NCBI RefSeq assembly: GCF_015062935.1
Contig: NZ_SUTM01000012.1
Coordinates: 1 to 64,000, forward strand
Reading direction: 5' to 3'
Origin: Methanobrevibacter sp.
GTDB lineage: Archaea > Methanobacteriota > Methanobacteria > Methanobacteriales > Methanobacteriaceae
DNA length: 64,000 bases
This document shows positions 49,224 to 56,146 of the stretch, piece after piece. Under the pieces are notes generated by a model. The model saw nothing but the letters and a program-made list of their open reading frames with translations, was not told where the DNA came from and ran no database searches. The translations under genes were made by a program, and so were the position numbers. How positions within the stretch are numbered: position 1 is the first letter of the stretch; every line of letters begins with the position of its first letter.

Positions 49224-49424
49224 ATGAAATATAACTTAAAATTTAAAGATATTGATGAAACAAGAGAATTTAAAGAAACATTAACAATTAAAGATGTGTT
49301 GGCAGAATTAGGTTTGTCTGCTCAAACTGTTGTTGCAAAACAAAATGGTGAACTTGCCATAGAAGAAAGCCCAATTGAAGATGGTGATGATATTCAGTTA
49401 ATTCAGATAATTTATGGTGGTTAA
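49224..49424 (+). CDS. ThiS/MoaD-like sulfur carrier protein
   Basis: 66 residues with a ubiquitin-like fold pattern and a C-terminal IIYGG. VVAKQNGELAIEESPIEDGDDIQLIQIIYGG-type spacing (quoted in part) is that of ThiS. The terminal GlyGly would be adenylated by the E1-like protein of 45702-46457 and converted to a thiocarboxylate. Its coupling to the GMC oxidoreductase gene is unusual; ThiS is normally next to thiG or thiF. Confidence 0.9.
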   Translation: MKYNLKFKDIDETREFKETLTIKDVLAELGLSAQTVVAKQNGELAIEESPIEDGDDIQLIQIIYGG

Positions 49425-49427
49425 TAG

Positions 49428-50069
49428 TTATTTTTTTGCAATAACTATTAATATATAATCATTTTCTTTTTTAAAGCTTTTTACACTTTTAAATCCTGCA
49501 TTAAGTAAATATTTTTCCAGTTCATCTGCGGTGTAAACGCTCATTCCTTCAACTGTGGACAGCCATAGTTCATCGTCAGGATGGTTTCCGTCAGTTCCCT
49601 GAGCAATCATGAATTGTCCCTGCGGTTTGATGATTCTTGAAACTTCCTTAAATGTATTTGCGATATCCGGCCAGAAATATATGGTTTCAAACGCACTAAC
49701 CAAATCATAGCTTTCATCATCAATTGGCATATCACTGACATCTGCCTGGATGACATTGCACCTTCCGCTTTCAACAGCATTCTGATTCTGTCTGATTGAA
49801 GCATTAACAGATACTCCAGAATAATCAAGTCCGTCAACATTTCCGGATGTTAATTTGAGGAATTTTTCTATGTTTACTCCACCTCCGCAGCCGATATCAA
49901 GTATCTTGTCATTTTCTCCCACATTAACGCATTCAAATGCAAAATCAGATATTTCTTTGTGATTTTCATTCATGTTTTCAATTGTCTGATATCCTTCTTC
50001 GCCGTGAGGTTTCATGCATTGGGTAATTTTTTCAGCTACCATTTTTTCATAACCTTTAATAATTTTCAT
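49428..50069 (-). CDS. Class I SAM-dependent methyltransferase
   Basis: 213 residues. Motif I ILDIGCGGGVNIEKFLKL near residue 58, then DGLDYSGVSVNAS, QADVSDMPIDDESYDLVSAFETIYFWPD, all methyltransferase_11-type. Substrate unknown. It is convergent with the ThiS gene (three bases apart) and divergent from the solute-binding protein with only 26 bases between starts, so the two promoters reach into the coding regions. Confidence 0.87.
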   Translation of the reverse strand: MKIIKGYEKMVAEKITQCMKPHGEEGYQTIENMNENHKEISDFAFECVNVGENDKILDIGCGGGVNIEKFLKLTSGNVDGLDYSGVSVNASIRQNQNAVESGRCNVIQADVSDMPIDDESYDLVSAFETIYFWPDIANTFKEVSRIIKPQGQFMIAQGTDGNHPDDELWLSTVEGMSVYTADELEKYLLNAGFKSVKSFKKENDYILIVIAKK

Positions 50070-50095
50070 AATCTAATTATTATTTAGGTGATTAA

Positions 50096-51052
50096 ATGGA
50101 TAATAAAATTATCGCAATTATTTTGGTAATCATTGCTATTATTATTGGAGGGGCATATGTTACCTCCCATAGTGATGATAACATAGTTACTATTGGATAT
50201 TTGCCTTCAGATCATGATTCCGCATTGTTTGTGGCTCATGCACAGGGTGAATATGCCAACCACGGTATTCACACTAAGCTAGTTCAGTTCAATAACGGTG
50301 GAGACCTGATGACTGCAATGGCAAGTGGGGATGTTGAAGTTGGATATGTAGGTATTACTCCTGTTTTATCTTCTATCGAAAAGGGAGTTCCGGTTAAAAT
50401 TATTTCCGCAGCTCAAACTGAAGGATCAGGTATTGTTGTTTCTCCAAGTTCAGGAATTCATTCTGCTTCCGACTTGTCCGGTAAAAAGATAGCTACTCCT
50501 GGGGAGGCTTCAATCCAGCACATGCTGCTTCAATATTATTTGAAACAGAACGGAATGTCATTAAGTGATTTGAAAGTAGCTCCTATGAAAGTTCCTTCCA
50601 TGAATGACGCTTTGAAAACAAATAAAATCGATGGTATAATTACATTTGAACCTTATGTTACTACTGCTGTAGATAATGGAAATGAAGTGTTGGTGAAATC
50701 AGGTGAAATTCTGCCAAATCATCCATGCTGTGTTGTGGTGGCATCTGATGACTATTTAGGCCGTCATCCGGATGAAACTGTAAAACTTTTAGAGATTCAT
50801 GCAAATGCAACCAAATTCATCAATGACAAGATTGCTGATGATGATACTGATGATGTTGTCGGTCTGTTGCCTGCAGATATTATTTCCAATAAGGATATTG
50901 AAGAGGATTCCTTGGAAAGTTTCCCATTCATTTCAGGATTAAATGAAAGCTTTAAAAAAGATGTTAAGGATTTCATGAATCTGGAAGTTGAATTGGGTAT
51001 TTTAAAGAAACCTATTTCTGACGACAAATTATACTGGGAAGGTAGTAAATAA
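50096..51052 (+). CDS. Solute-binding protein, SsuA/TauA/NMT1-like, membrane-anchored
   Basis: 318 residues. An uncleaved N-terminal helix (about 5-22) is followed by a type 2 periplasmic-binding fold: TIGYLPSDHDSALFVAHA, FNNGGDLMTAMASGDVEVGYVG, TEGSGIVV, ATPGEASIQHMLL and the double Cys in NHPCCVVVASDD. This family binds sulfonates, nitrate or pyrimidine-type ligands. It is closely similar to the protein at 54114-55085. No ABC permease or ATPase gene lies in the window beside it. Confidence 0.9.
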   Translation: MDNKIIAIILVIIAIIIGGAYVTSHSDDNIVTIGYLPSDHDSALFVAHAQGEYANHGIHTKLVQFNNGGDLMTAMASGDVEVGYVGITPVLSSIEKGVPVKIISAAQTEGSGIVVSPSSGIHSASDLSGKKIATPGEASIQHMLLQYYLKQNGMSLSDLKVAPMKVPSMNDALKTNKIDGIITFEPYVTTAVDNGNEVLVKSGEILPNHPCCVVVASDDYLGRHPDETVKLLEIHANATKFINDKIADDDTDDVVGLLPADIISNKDIEEDSLESFPFISGLNESFKKDVKDFMNLEVELGILKKPISDDKLYWEGSK

Positions 51053-51070
51053 CTACCTTTACTTTTTTTT
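51039..51070 (+). terminator. Stem-loop terminator overlapping a stop codon
   Basis: AAGGTAGT (51039-51046) and ACTACCTT (51052-51059) form a perfect eight-pair stem including the TAA stop, followed by T-run 51063-51070. Confidence 0.75.
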
Positions 51071-51160
51071 GGGAGTGTCCGATAATTATTTGATTTTCGA
51101 ATCTCCCTTATTTTTAGTTTATGATTACCTATTTATGTTCGGATTTCCAAAATATCCAAT

Positions 51161-51580
51161 ATGAAACTTTCAAAAATTATTTGCATTTGCGCAGTGCTTG
51201 TGATTTTCTCAATAGGCATTGCCTCAGCAGTTGACATCGATGACTTTAAGCCTCCAAGCGGCTTTGATGATGGTATTGCCGAGTCAATGGATAAGGATGA
51301 CTTTTCAATTACCCTCGAAGAGTATGACAAAGACATAAGTAGTTCTCCTTTTGAAGGTGACCACTTCAATAATGTCACTGTTAAAGACAACATTGGTCAG
51401 TACACAGACTCATTTCATGATGAAGTCGGAGCAATGGAGCTTGTTAAAATTGGAAAAACTCATCAGATTGTCAAATGCAAATATAAAGACACTGATGCTT
51501 CCAAAATAAGTGAGTGTGTAAAATATCTGGAAGAATTCAACAAGAAAAACAACTTAACTCCTGAAAATATTGACAAATAG
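51161..51580 (+). CDS. Small secreted hypothetical protein
   Basis: 139 residues. Signal peptide 1-23 (CAVLVIFSIGIASA), then a mostly acidic domain with one lone Cys late in the sequence (KISECVKYL). The C-terminal half, VKIGKTHQIVKCKYKD, is strand-like. No family recognised. It stands between the first solute-binding protein and the amidotransferase operon; no operator is seen before it. Confidence 0.7.
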   Translation: MKLSKIICICAVLVIFSIGIASAVDIDDFKPPSGFDDGIAESMDKDDFSITLEEYDKDISSSPFEGDHFNNVTVKDNIGQYTDSFHDEVGAMELVKIGKTHQIVKCKYKDTDASKISECVKYLEEFNKKNNLTPENIDK

Positions 51581-51714
51581 TCTTTATTTTCTTTTTCTAT
51601 TTTTTTAAAATTCTGCTTTGTGATTGTGCCCTGATTTTATAAATGAATGAAATAATTATCAGACAAGCATTTTTTTATTTGATTTTCAATAATATTTAAA
51701 TATGATAAAATATA

Positions 51715-51746
51715 TAACAATCGTTATTGCAATATAACAATTGTGA
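51715..51746. promoter_or_regulatory. Two tandem operators before the amidotransferase operon
   Basis: TAACAATCGTTA (51715-51726) and TAACAATTGTGA (51735-51746), each one mismatch from the palindrome, start exactly 20 bases apart (two helical turns). TTTAAATA at 51695-51702 is the likely box A, so both sites cover the transcription start region. Confidence 0.75.
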
Positions 51747-51770
51747 TAAACAATGATGGGAGGATAATAT

Positions 51771-52550
51771 ATGTGTGAAATTTTTTGTTTTAATTCAAAT
51801 AAGCCAAAACAATTAAATCAGTGCCTTGAATGTTTTTATAATCACTCAGATAATCATCCGCATGGATGGGGATTGGCTACAATGCAATCCGATGAATTTG
51901 TTATAGATAAAGAGCCTATAAAAGCAGCATGCAGTCAGCACTTAAAAGATATATTATCCAATCCTGTTGTTGGCAAAAATGTATTCGCCCATATCAGGTT
52001 AGCAACGGTTGGTGAAATAATATCTCCCAATTGCCACCCTTTCGTTGAAGCAGATGATAACAATCGATCTTGGATGTTAATTCATAACGGAACCATTTTT
52101 GACTTTCCCGAATTAGATAAATACAAAGAAAAAGAAAATGGCGACACTGATTCTGAGCGAATACTATTATATATAATCGATAATGTTAATCAATTTGAAA
52201 AAGATAAAAACGCTCCTTCAACAATTAAAGAACGTTTTGACATACTTTTAAAAATTGTATCCAATCTATCTAAAAACAATAAGCTTAATCTAATGATTTA
52301 CGATGGAGAGCTAACATATATTCATTCAAACATGAAAGAGTCATTATATTACTTAAAAAACGAAGATGAATTTCTTGTTGCTACAACTCCATTGGATGAT
52401 GATGAAAACTGGAAACAGGTCGAGCTGAATAAATTATTTGGACTGATTGACGGAAACATCGTTTTTGAAAGCGAAGAACATGACAATGAATTTATATTCA
52501 CTGAAGAACATGAAAAAGCTATGGAAGAATTTTTAAAAGCTATCAATTAG
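51771..52550 (+). CDS. Class II glutamine amidotransferase-type protein
   Basis: 259 residues. Cys2 becomes the N-terminal nucleophile after Met removal (MCEIFCFNS). HPHGWGLAT, FAHIRLATVGEI and HNGTIFDFPELD are the Ntn-amidohydrolase motifs of the YafJ/EgtC-like GATase group. In ergothioneine synthesis EgtC of this group removes a gamma-glutamyl residue. A strong GGGAGG precedes the ATG. The GCS2 gene follows eight bases later, a pairing that suggests addition and removal of a gamma-glutamyl group (inference). Confidence 0.88.
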   Translation: MCEIFCFNSNKPKQLNQCLECFYNHSDNHPHGWGLATMQSDEFVIDKEPIKAACSQHLKDILSNPVVGKNVFAHIRLATVGEIISPNCHPFVEADDNNRSWMLIHNGTIFDFPELDKYKEKENGDTDSERILLYIIDNVNQFEKDKNAPSTIKERFDILLKIVSNLSKNNKLNLMIYDGELTYIHSNMKESLYYLKNEDEFLVATTPLDDDENWKQVELNKLFGLIDGNIVFESEEHDNEFIFTEEHEKAMEEFLKAIN

Positions 52551-52558
52551 GTGATTTA

Positions 52559-53959
52559 ATGATTGATAAAGAAATTATTCGAAATAGATTATACTCAGAA
52601 TTCATACAGCCAACAAATCAAGAAAAGAATTTTATAGGTATAGAAATTGAAATTCCAATTGTTAATTTGGACAAACATGCCGTGGATTTCAATATTGTTC
52701 ACAAAATTACAGAAAAGTTCAAAAATCAGTATTCTGATTTTAAAAGCGATGGTGTTGATTATGATGGAAATATCTTTTCTCTAAAAAATCATAAGACAGA
52801 TGATATACTCTGCTATGATTGCTCATACAATAATATAGAATTTGCAATGGGTAAAGAAAAGGATCTCTTCACAATCAATGACCGTTTTTGTGATTATTAC
52901 TCTTTTGTTAAAGAATCTTTTGAGGAGTATAATCATACTTTAACAGGAATGGGAATTAATCCATACAGACAATATAATGTTAACCAACCTATTCCTTCAG
53001 AAAGGTATCTGATGCTTTATCATCATTTAAAATCATTTAAGAATTATCAAAATCTCCCAATGCGTTTTCATAACTATCCAGAATATGGAATGTTTTCATC
53101 TGCATCTCAGGTGCAGTTAGATGTTCGCAAGGATGATTTAATCCAAACAATCAATGTTTTTTCCAAATTGGAACCAATTAAAGCATTGTTATTTTCCAAC
53201 TCTGTATTAATTGGTGAAGATAATGATTTAACTTGTTTTAGGGATGTATTGTGGGAGTATTCCGCCCATGGTGTTAATCCGCATAATATTGGAATGTATG
53301 ATGTTGATTTTAAGGATATTTCAGAACTTCAGTCATATCTTGAATCTTTAAACATGTACTGTGTAATGAGGGATGGTGCATACATTAATTTCCCGTCAAT
53401 GAATCTGCTTGAATATTTCCAGAAGGATTATGTTCGTGGAGAAATTTATTGTAAAGGCCAATACCGTGAAATAGATGTCAAGCCAATGTTAAGTGACATA
53501 AAATATTTGAGGCCATTTAAATTTATCAATTTGACTTTCAGAGGTACTGTTGAATTTAGAAGTGTCTGTACACAGCCTATAAAAGATTCAATGTGTGTAG
53601 CTGCATTTCATTTAGGACTTAAAGACAGCCTCGATGAACTGGAAGAAATAATAAATTCAGATGATGTATTGTACCATAAGGGTTATACTGCAACAGAACT
53701 TCGCAAACTTCTAATTCATGATGAGATTCCAACATTCTTAAATAAGAATGATTTATGCAAATTATCTAAAAAGATTGTGGATCTGGCTTCAGCAGGTCTT
53801 CAGGAAAGAGGAATTGGTGAAGAAATATTTTTAGATCCGTTATATGCACGTATTAAAAAACATGCTAATCCCGCCAATGAAATTAGAAAATTGATTGACA
53901 ATGGCATTAGTTTGGAAAAAATTATCAAGGATTATGGTAATTTGAATATGGTCGTGTAG
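52559..53959 (+). CDS. GCS2 family protein (glutamate-cysteine ligase-like)
   Basis: 466 residues. The N-terminal FIGIEIEIPIVNL (E29, E31) and the later FRGTVEFRSVCTQP match the ATP- and substrate-binding motifs of GCS2-type gamma-glutamyl ligases (plant/actinobacterial GshA, EgtA, YbdK). Such enzymes join glutamate to cysteine or another amine. Methanogens are not known as glutathione makers, so the product is an open question. RBS GGTGAT precedes the ATG; it is co-transcribed with the amidotransferase-type gene. Confidence 0.82.
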   Translation: MIDKEIIRNRLYSEFIQPTNQEKNFIGIEIEIPIVNLDKHAVDFNIVHKITEKFKNQYSDFKSDGVDYDGNIFSLKNHKTDDILCYDCSYNNIEFAMGKEKDLFTINDRFCDYYSFVKESFEEYNHTLTGMGINPYRQYNVNQPIPSERYLMLYHHLKSFKNYQNLPMRFHNYPEYGMFSSASQVQLDVRKDDLIQTINVFSKLEPIKALLFSNSVLIGEDNDLTCFRDVLWEYSAHGVNPHNIGMYDVDFKDISELQSYLESLNMYCVMRDGAYINFPSMNLLEYFQKDYVRGEIYCKGQYREIDVKPMLSDIKYLRPFKFINLTFRGTVEFRSVCTQPIKDSMCVAAFHLGLKDSLDELEEIINSDDVLYHKGYTATELRKLLIHDEIPTFLNKNDLCKLSKKIVDLASAGLQERGIGEEIFLDPLYARIKKHANPANEIRKLIDNGISLEKIIKDYGNLNMVV

Positions 53960-54016
53960 TTTTTACAAAATGTTTATATATCTTTAAAATTATAATATAC
54001 ATTCAGGGGATTCATA

Positions 54017-54028
54017 TAACAATTGTTA
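54017..54028. promoter_or_regulatory. Operator TAACAATTGTTA before the second solute-binding protein
   Basis: A perfect copy, 37 bases after a TTTATATA at 53973-53980. A second TATA-like run at 54050-54062 lies between it and the gene, so the site may act on either promoter. Confidence 0.7.
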
Positions 54029-54113
54029 ACTTAATTTAAAAGTAATGTATTATATATATAAATTACATATTAAATATTGTAAATTAAGTTAATTAATTAA
54101 CGGTGGTTTATGA

Positions 54114-55085
54114 ATGAATAAAAAAATTACATTTGTTTTAGTGTTAGCACTTGCTGCATTCCTTGTAATGGGTTCAGCTAGTGCAGGGCTCTTCGACTTT
54201 TTAGGCGGAGGCGACGACACTGTAAAAATAGGTTACTTACCTTCTGACCACGATGCAGCTTTATTTGTTGCAGATGCAAAAGGTATGTATAAAGATAAAA
54301 ACATTACTGTTGAACTTGTTCAGTTCAACAACGGTGGAGACTTGATGACTGCTATGGCTAGTGGTGATGTCGATGTTGGATATGTTGGAATTACTCCGGT
54401 TTTATCTTCTATTGCAAAAGGAGTTCCAGTTAAAGTTGTTTCATCCGCTCAAACTGAAGGTAGTGGAATTGTTGTAACTGAAGACTCTGGAATCAACTCA
54501 GCTGCAGATTTAAAAGGTAAATCCATTGCAACTCCTGGTGAAGCTACTATTCAATATGCATTACTTACCTACTACTTAAAAGAAAATAACATGACCATGG
54601 ATGATTTAAACGTTTCAGCAATGAAAGTTCCTTCAATGAACGATGCTTTAAAAACCAATCAGATTGATGGTATTGTTACTTTCCAACCTTATGTAAGTAT
54701 TGCTACTAATGATTCCAGCAACCATCTTTTAGCTGGTTCTGACGAAATTTTACCAAATCACCCATGTTGTGTAGTTGTTGCATCCGATGACTTTATCAAA
54801 AACCATGAAGACAAAGCTAAAGAAATAGTAGCTATTCACAAAGAAGCTACTGACTTCATTAACAGCAATGTTGAAAATGGTACATCTGATGTTGTTGTAA
54901 AACTTTTACCTCATGATATCGTATCTGATAATGATGTTGAAGCTCTCTCTTTAGAAAGTTTCCCATTCATCTCAGGTATTGATAAATCTTTCAAATCAGA
55001 TGTTGATGCATTCCAACAACTTGAAGTAGATATTGGACTTTTAAACAGTACAATACCTCAAGATAAACTCTACTGGGAAGCATAG
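54114..55085 (+). CDS. Solute-binding protein, SsuA/TauA/NMT1-like, secreted
   Basis: 323 residues. Signal peptide 1-25 (ending SASA), then the same fold and motifs as the protein at 50096-51052: KIGYLPSDHDAALFVADA, FNNGGDLMTAMASGDVDVGYVG, TEGSGIVV, ATPGEATIQ, NHPCCVVVASDD. The two are tandem-type paralogues about 3 kb apart; this one has a cleavable leader and its own TAACAATTGTTA promoter. The ligand is unknown; the surrounding sulfur genes make an organosulfur ligand worth testing. Confidence 0.9.
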   Translation: MNKKITFVLVLALAAFLVMGSASAGLFDFLGGGDDTVKIGYLPSDHDAALFVADAKGMYKDKNITVELVQFNNGGDLMTAMASGDVDVGYVGITPVLSSIAKGVPVKVVSSAQTEGSGIVVTEDSGINSAADLKGKSIATPGEATIQYALLTYYLKENNMTMDDLNVSAMKVPSMNDALKTNQIDGIVTFQPYVSIATNDSSNHLLAGSDEILPNHPCCVVVASDDFIKNHEDKAKEIVAIHKEATDFINSNVENGTSDVVVKLLPHDIVSDNDVEALSLESFPFISGIDKSFKSDVDAFQQLEVDIGLLNSTIPQDKLYWEA

Positions 55086-55107
55086 TTAAAAAACTATGCT
55101 TTTTTTT
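55078..55107 (+). terminator. Stem-loop terminator overlapping a stop codon
   Basis: AAGCATAGTT (55078-55087) and AACTATGCTT (55092-55101) form a perfect ten-pair stem with loop AAAA, enclosing the TAG stop and followed by a T-run. It also faces the convergent DUF447 gene. Confidence 0.8.
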
Positions 55108-55732
55108 AATTTTTTTCGTATTCTTCTTTTAAATCGGCGATAGCTTTTTTGGTTTTTTCGTCTGAAACTTTGTCGATGACCCTTTGATTTTCAATTAATT
55201 TGTCCATGTATACTTTTCTTTGATTTTCACCAACAATTTTGTATCTTGAAAAGTTAACAAGGGATTCTATGAGTGCAGACAGTCCTCTGTTAAATGCATG
55301 TACATTTTTATCATTAACGACAACTTCTCGGATATTTCCGGTAATAAAGTAAATGTTATTGTCACCTTTGATTGGGAAATCTTCAGGAGTTTTAATCTCG
55401 ACATTTTCAACATCCACAATAATGTAAGCGGGGGTGTTTTTAATGATAGCTATGTTGGTATTATCAGTATAATATTCATCGTCTAAGCAATCTAGTGTAG
55501 CATATGTGAAAACTAATGGATTTTGTGTAATGTTAACTACATATTCATTAGTCTCAAGTATGTTTTTCAATGTTTTTGATCCTTCAAAGATGTGGCAGAA
55601 AACCTTATTGTCACCAAGATACTTGAATGCAAAGGCACCTGCATTTTTAATTCCGTCTTTACTTAATGTGGTTGTAATACATTCATATTGCAAATCTTTT
55701 TCAATTCCTAACTGTGTTAAATCATGACTCAT
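55106..55732 (-). CDS. DUF447 family protein
   Basis: 208 residues. The order YECITTTLSKDGIKNAGAFAFKYLGD, VNITQNPLVFTYATLD and FNRGLSALIESLVNFSRYK matches DUF447, a flavin-reductase-like split-barrel family largely confined to methanogens and some methylotrophs. In several organisms it is encoded near C1 cofactor genes and a CitG-like gene; here the CitG-like gene is 7 kb away. Probable FMN binding is inferred from the fold. It overlaps the upstream gene by four bases. Confidence 0.85.
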   Translation of the reverse strand: MSHDLTQLGIEKDLQYECITTTLSKDGIKNAGAFAFKYLGDNKVFCHIFEGSKTLKNILETNEYVVNITQNPLVFTYATLDCLDDEYYTDNTNIAIIKNTPAYIIVDVENVEIKTPEDFPIKGDNNIYFITGNIREVVVNDKNVHAFNRGLSALIESLVNFSRYKIVGENQRKVYMDKLIENQRVIDKVSDEKTKKAIADLKEEYEKN

Positions 55733-56097
55733 TTTAGCATCTCACTGGTTGAAAACGGTTCAGCTATTTTGTTTAAGTTACTAAATACTCTTATTAGGGA
55801 AGTTATTTCTGATTCAAGTTCAGTTTCATCAATTTTTCCGAGATGCTCAATATATTGTGGAAATATTTGTTTTCCATTTGAAAAAAACAGATAATATTCG
55901 TTAATGTTAACCTCATCCTGATTCAAATCTTCAACAATTTCCTTATATAATCCGTTTAAGTCATTGTAACTTTCATTAAACATCTCTTTAATTTCATTGA
56001 TGGGTTCATTATCTTCCAATTTTTTAAAAGCAGTATTTAATCTAATAATTGAAATAGTATATGTTTCTAAATCAATTTCACCATCCATAGAAATCAC
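55729..56097 (-). CDS. Small helical hypothetical protein
   Basis: 122 residues, acidic and predicted helical throughout (DLETYTISIIRLNTAFKKLE), no Cys, no signal. It overlaps the DUF447 gene by four bases and is therefore its translational partner. No family recognised. Confidence 0.75.
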   Translation of the reverse strand: MISMDGEIDLETYTISIIRLNTAFKKLEDNEPINEIKEMFNESYNDLNGLYKEIVEDLNQDEVNINEYYLFFSNGKQIFPQYIEHLGKIDETELESEITSLIRVFSNLNKIAEPFSTSEMLK

Positions 56098-56146
56098 CTT
56101 CTGATGGTTTTAAAAAGAAAAAAAGAGTAATTTCTCAAAAGAGAAA

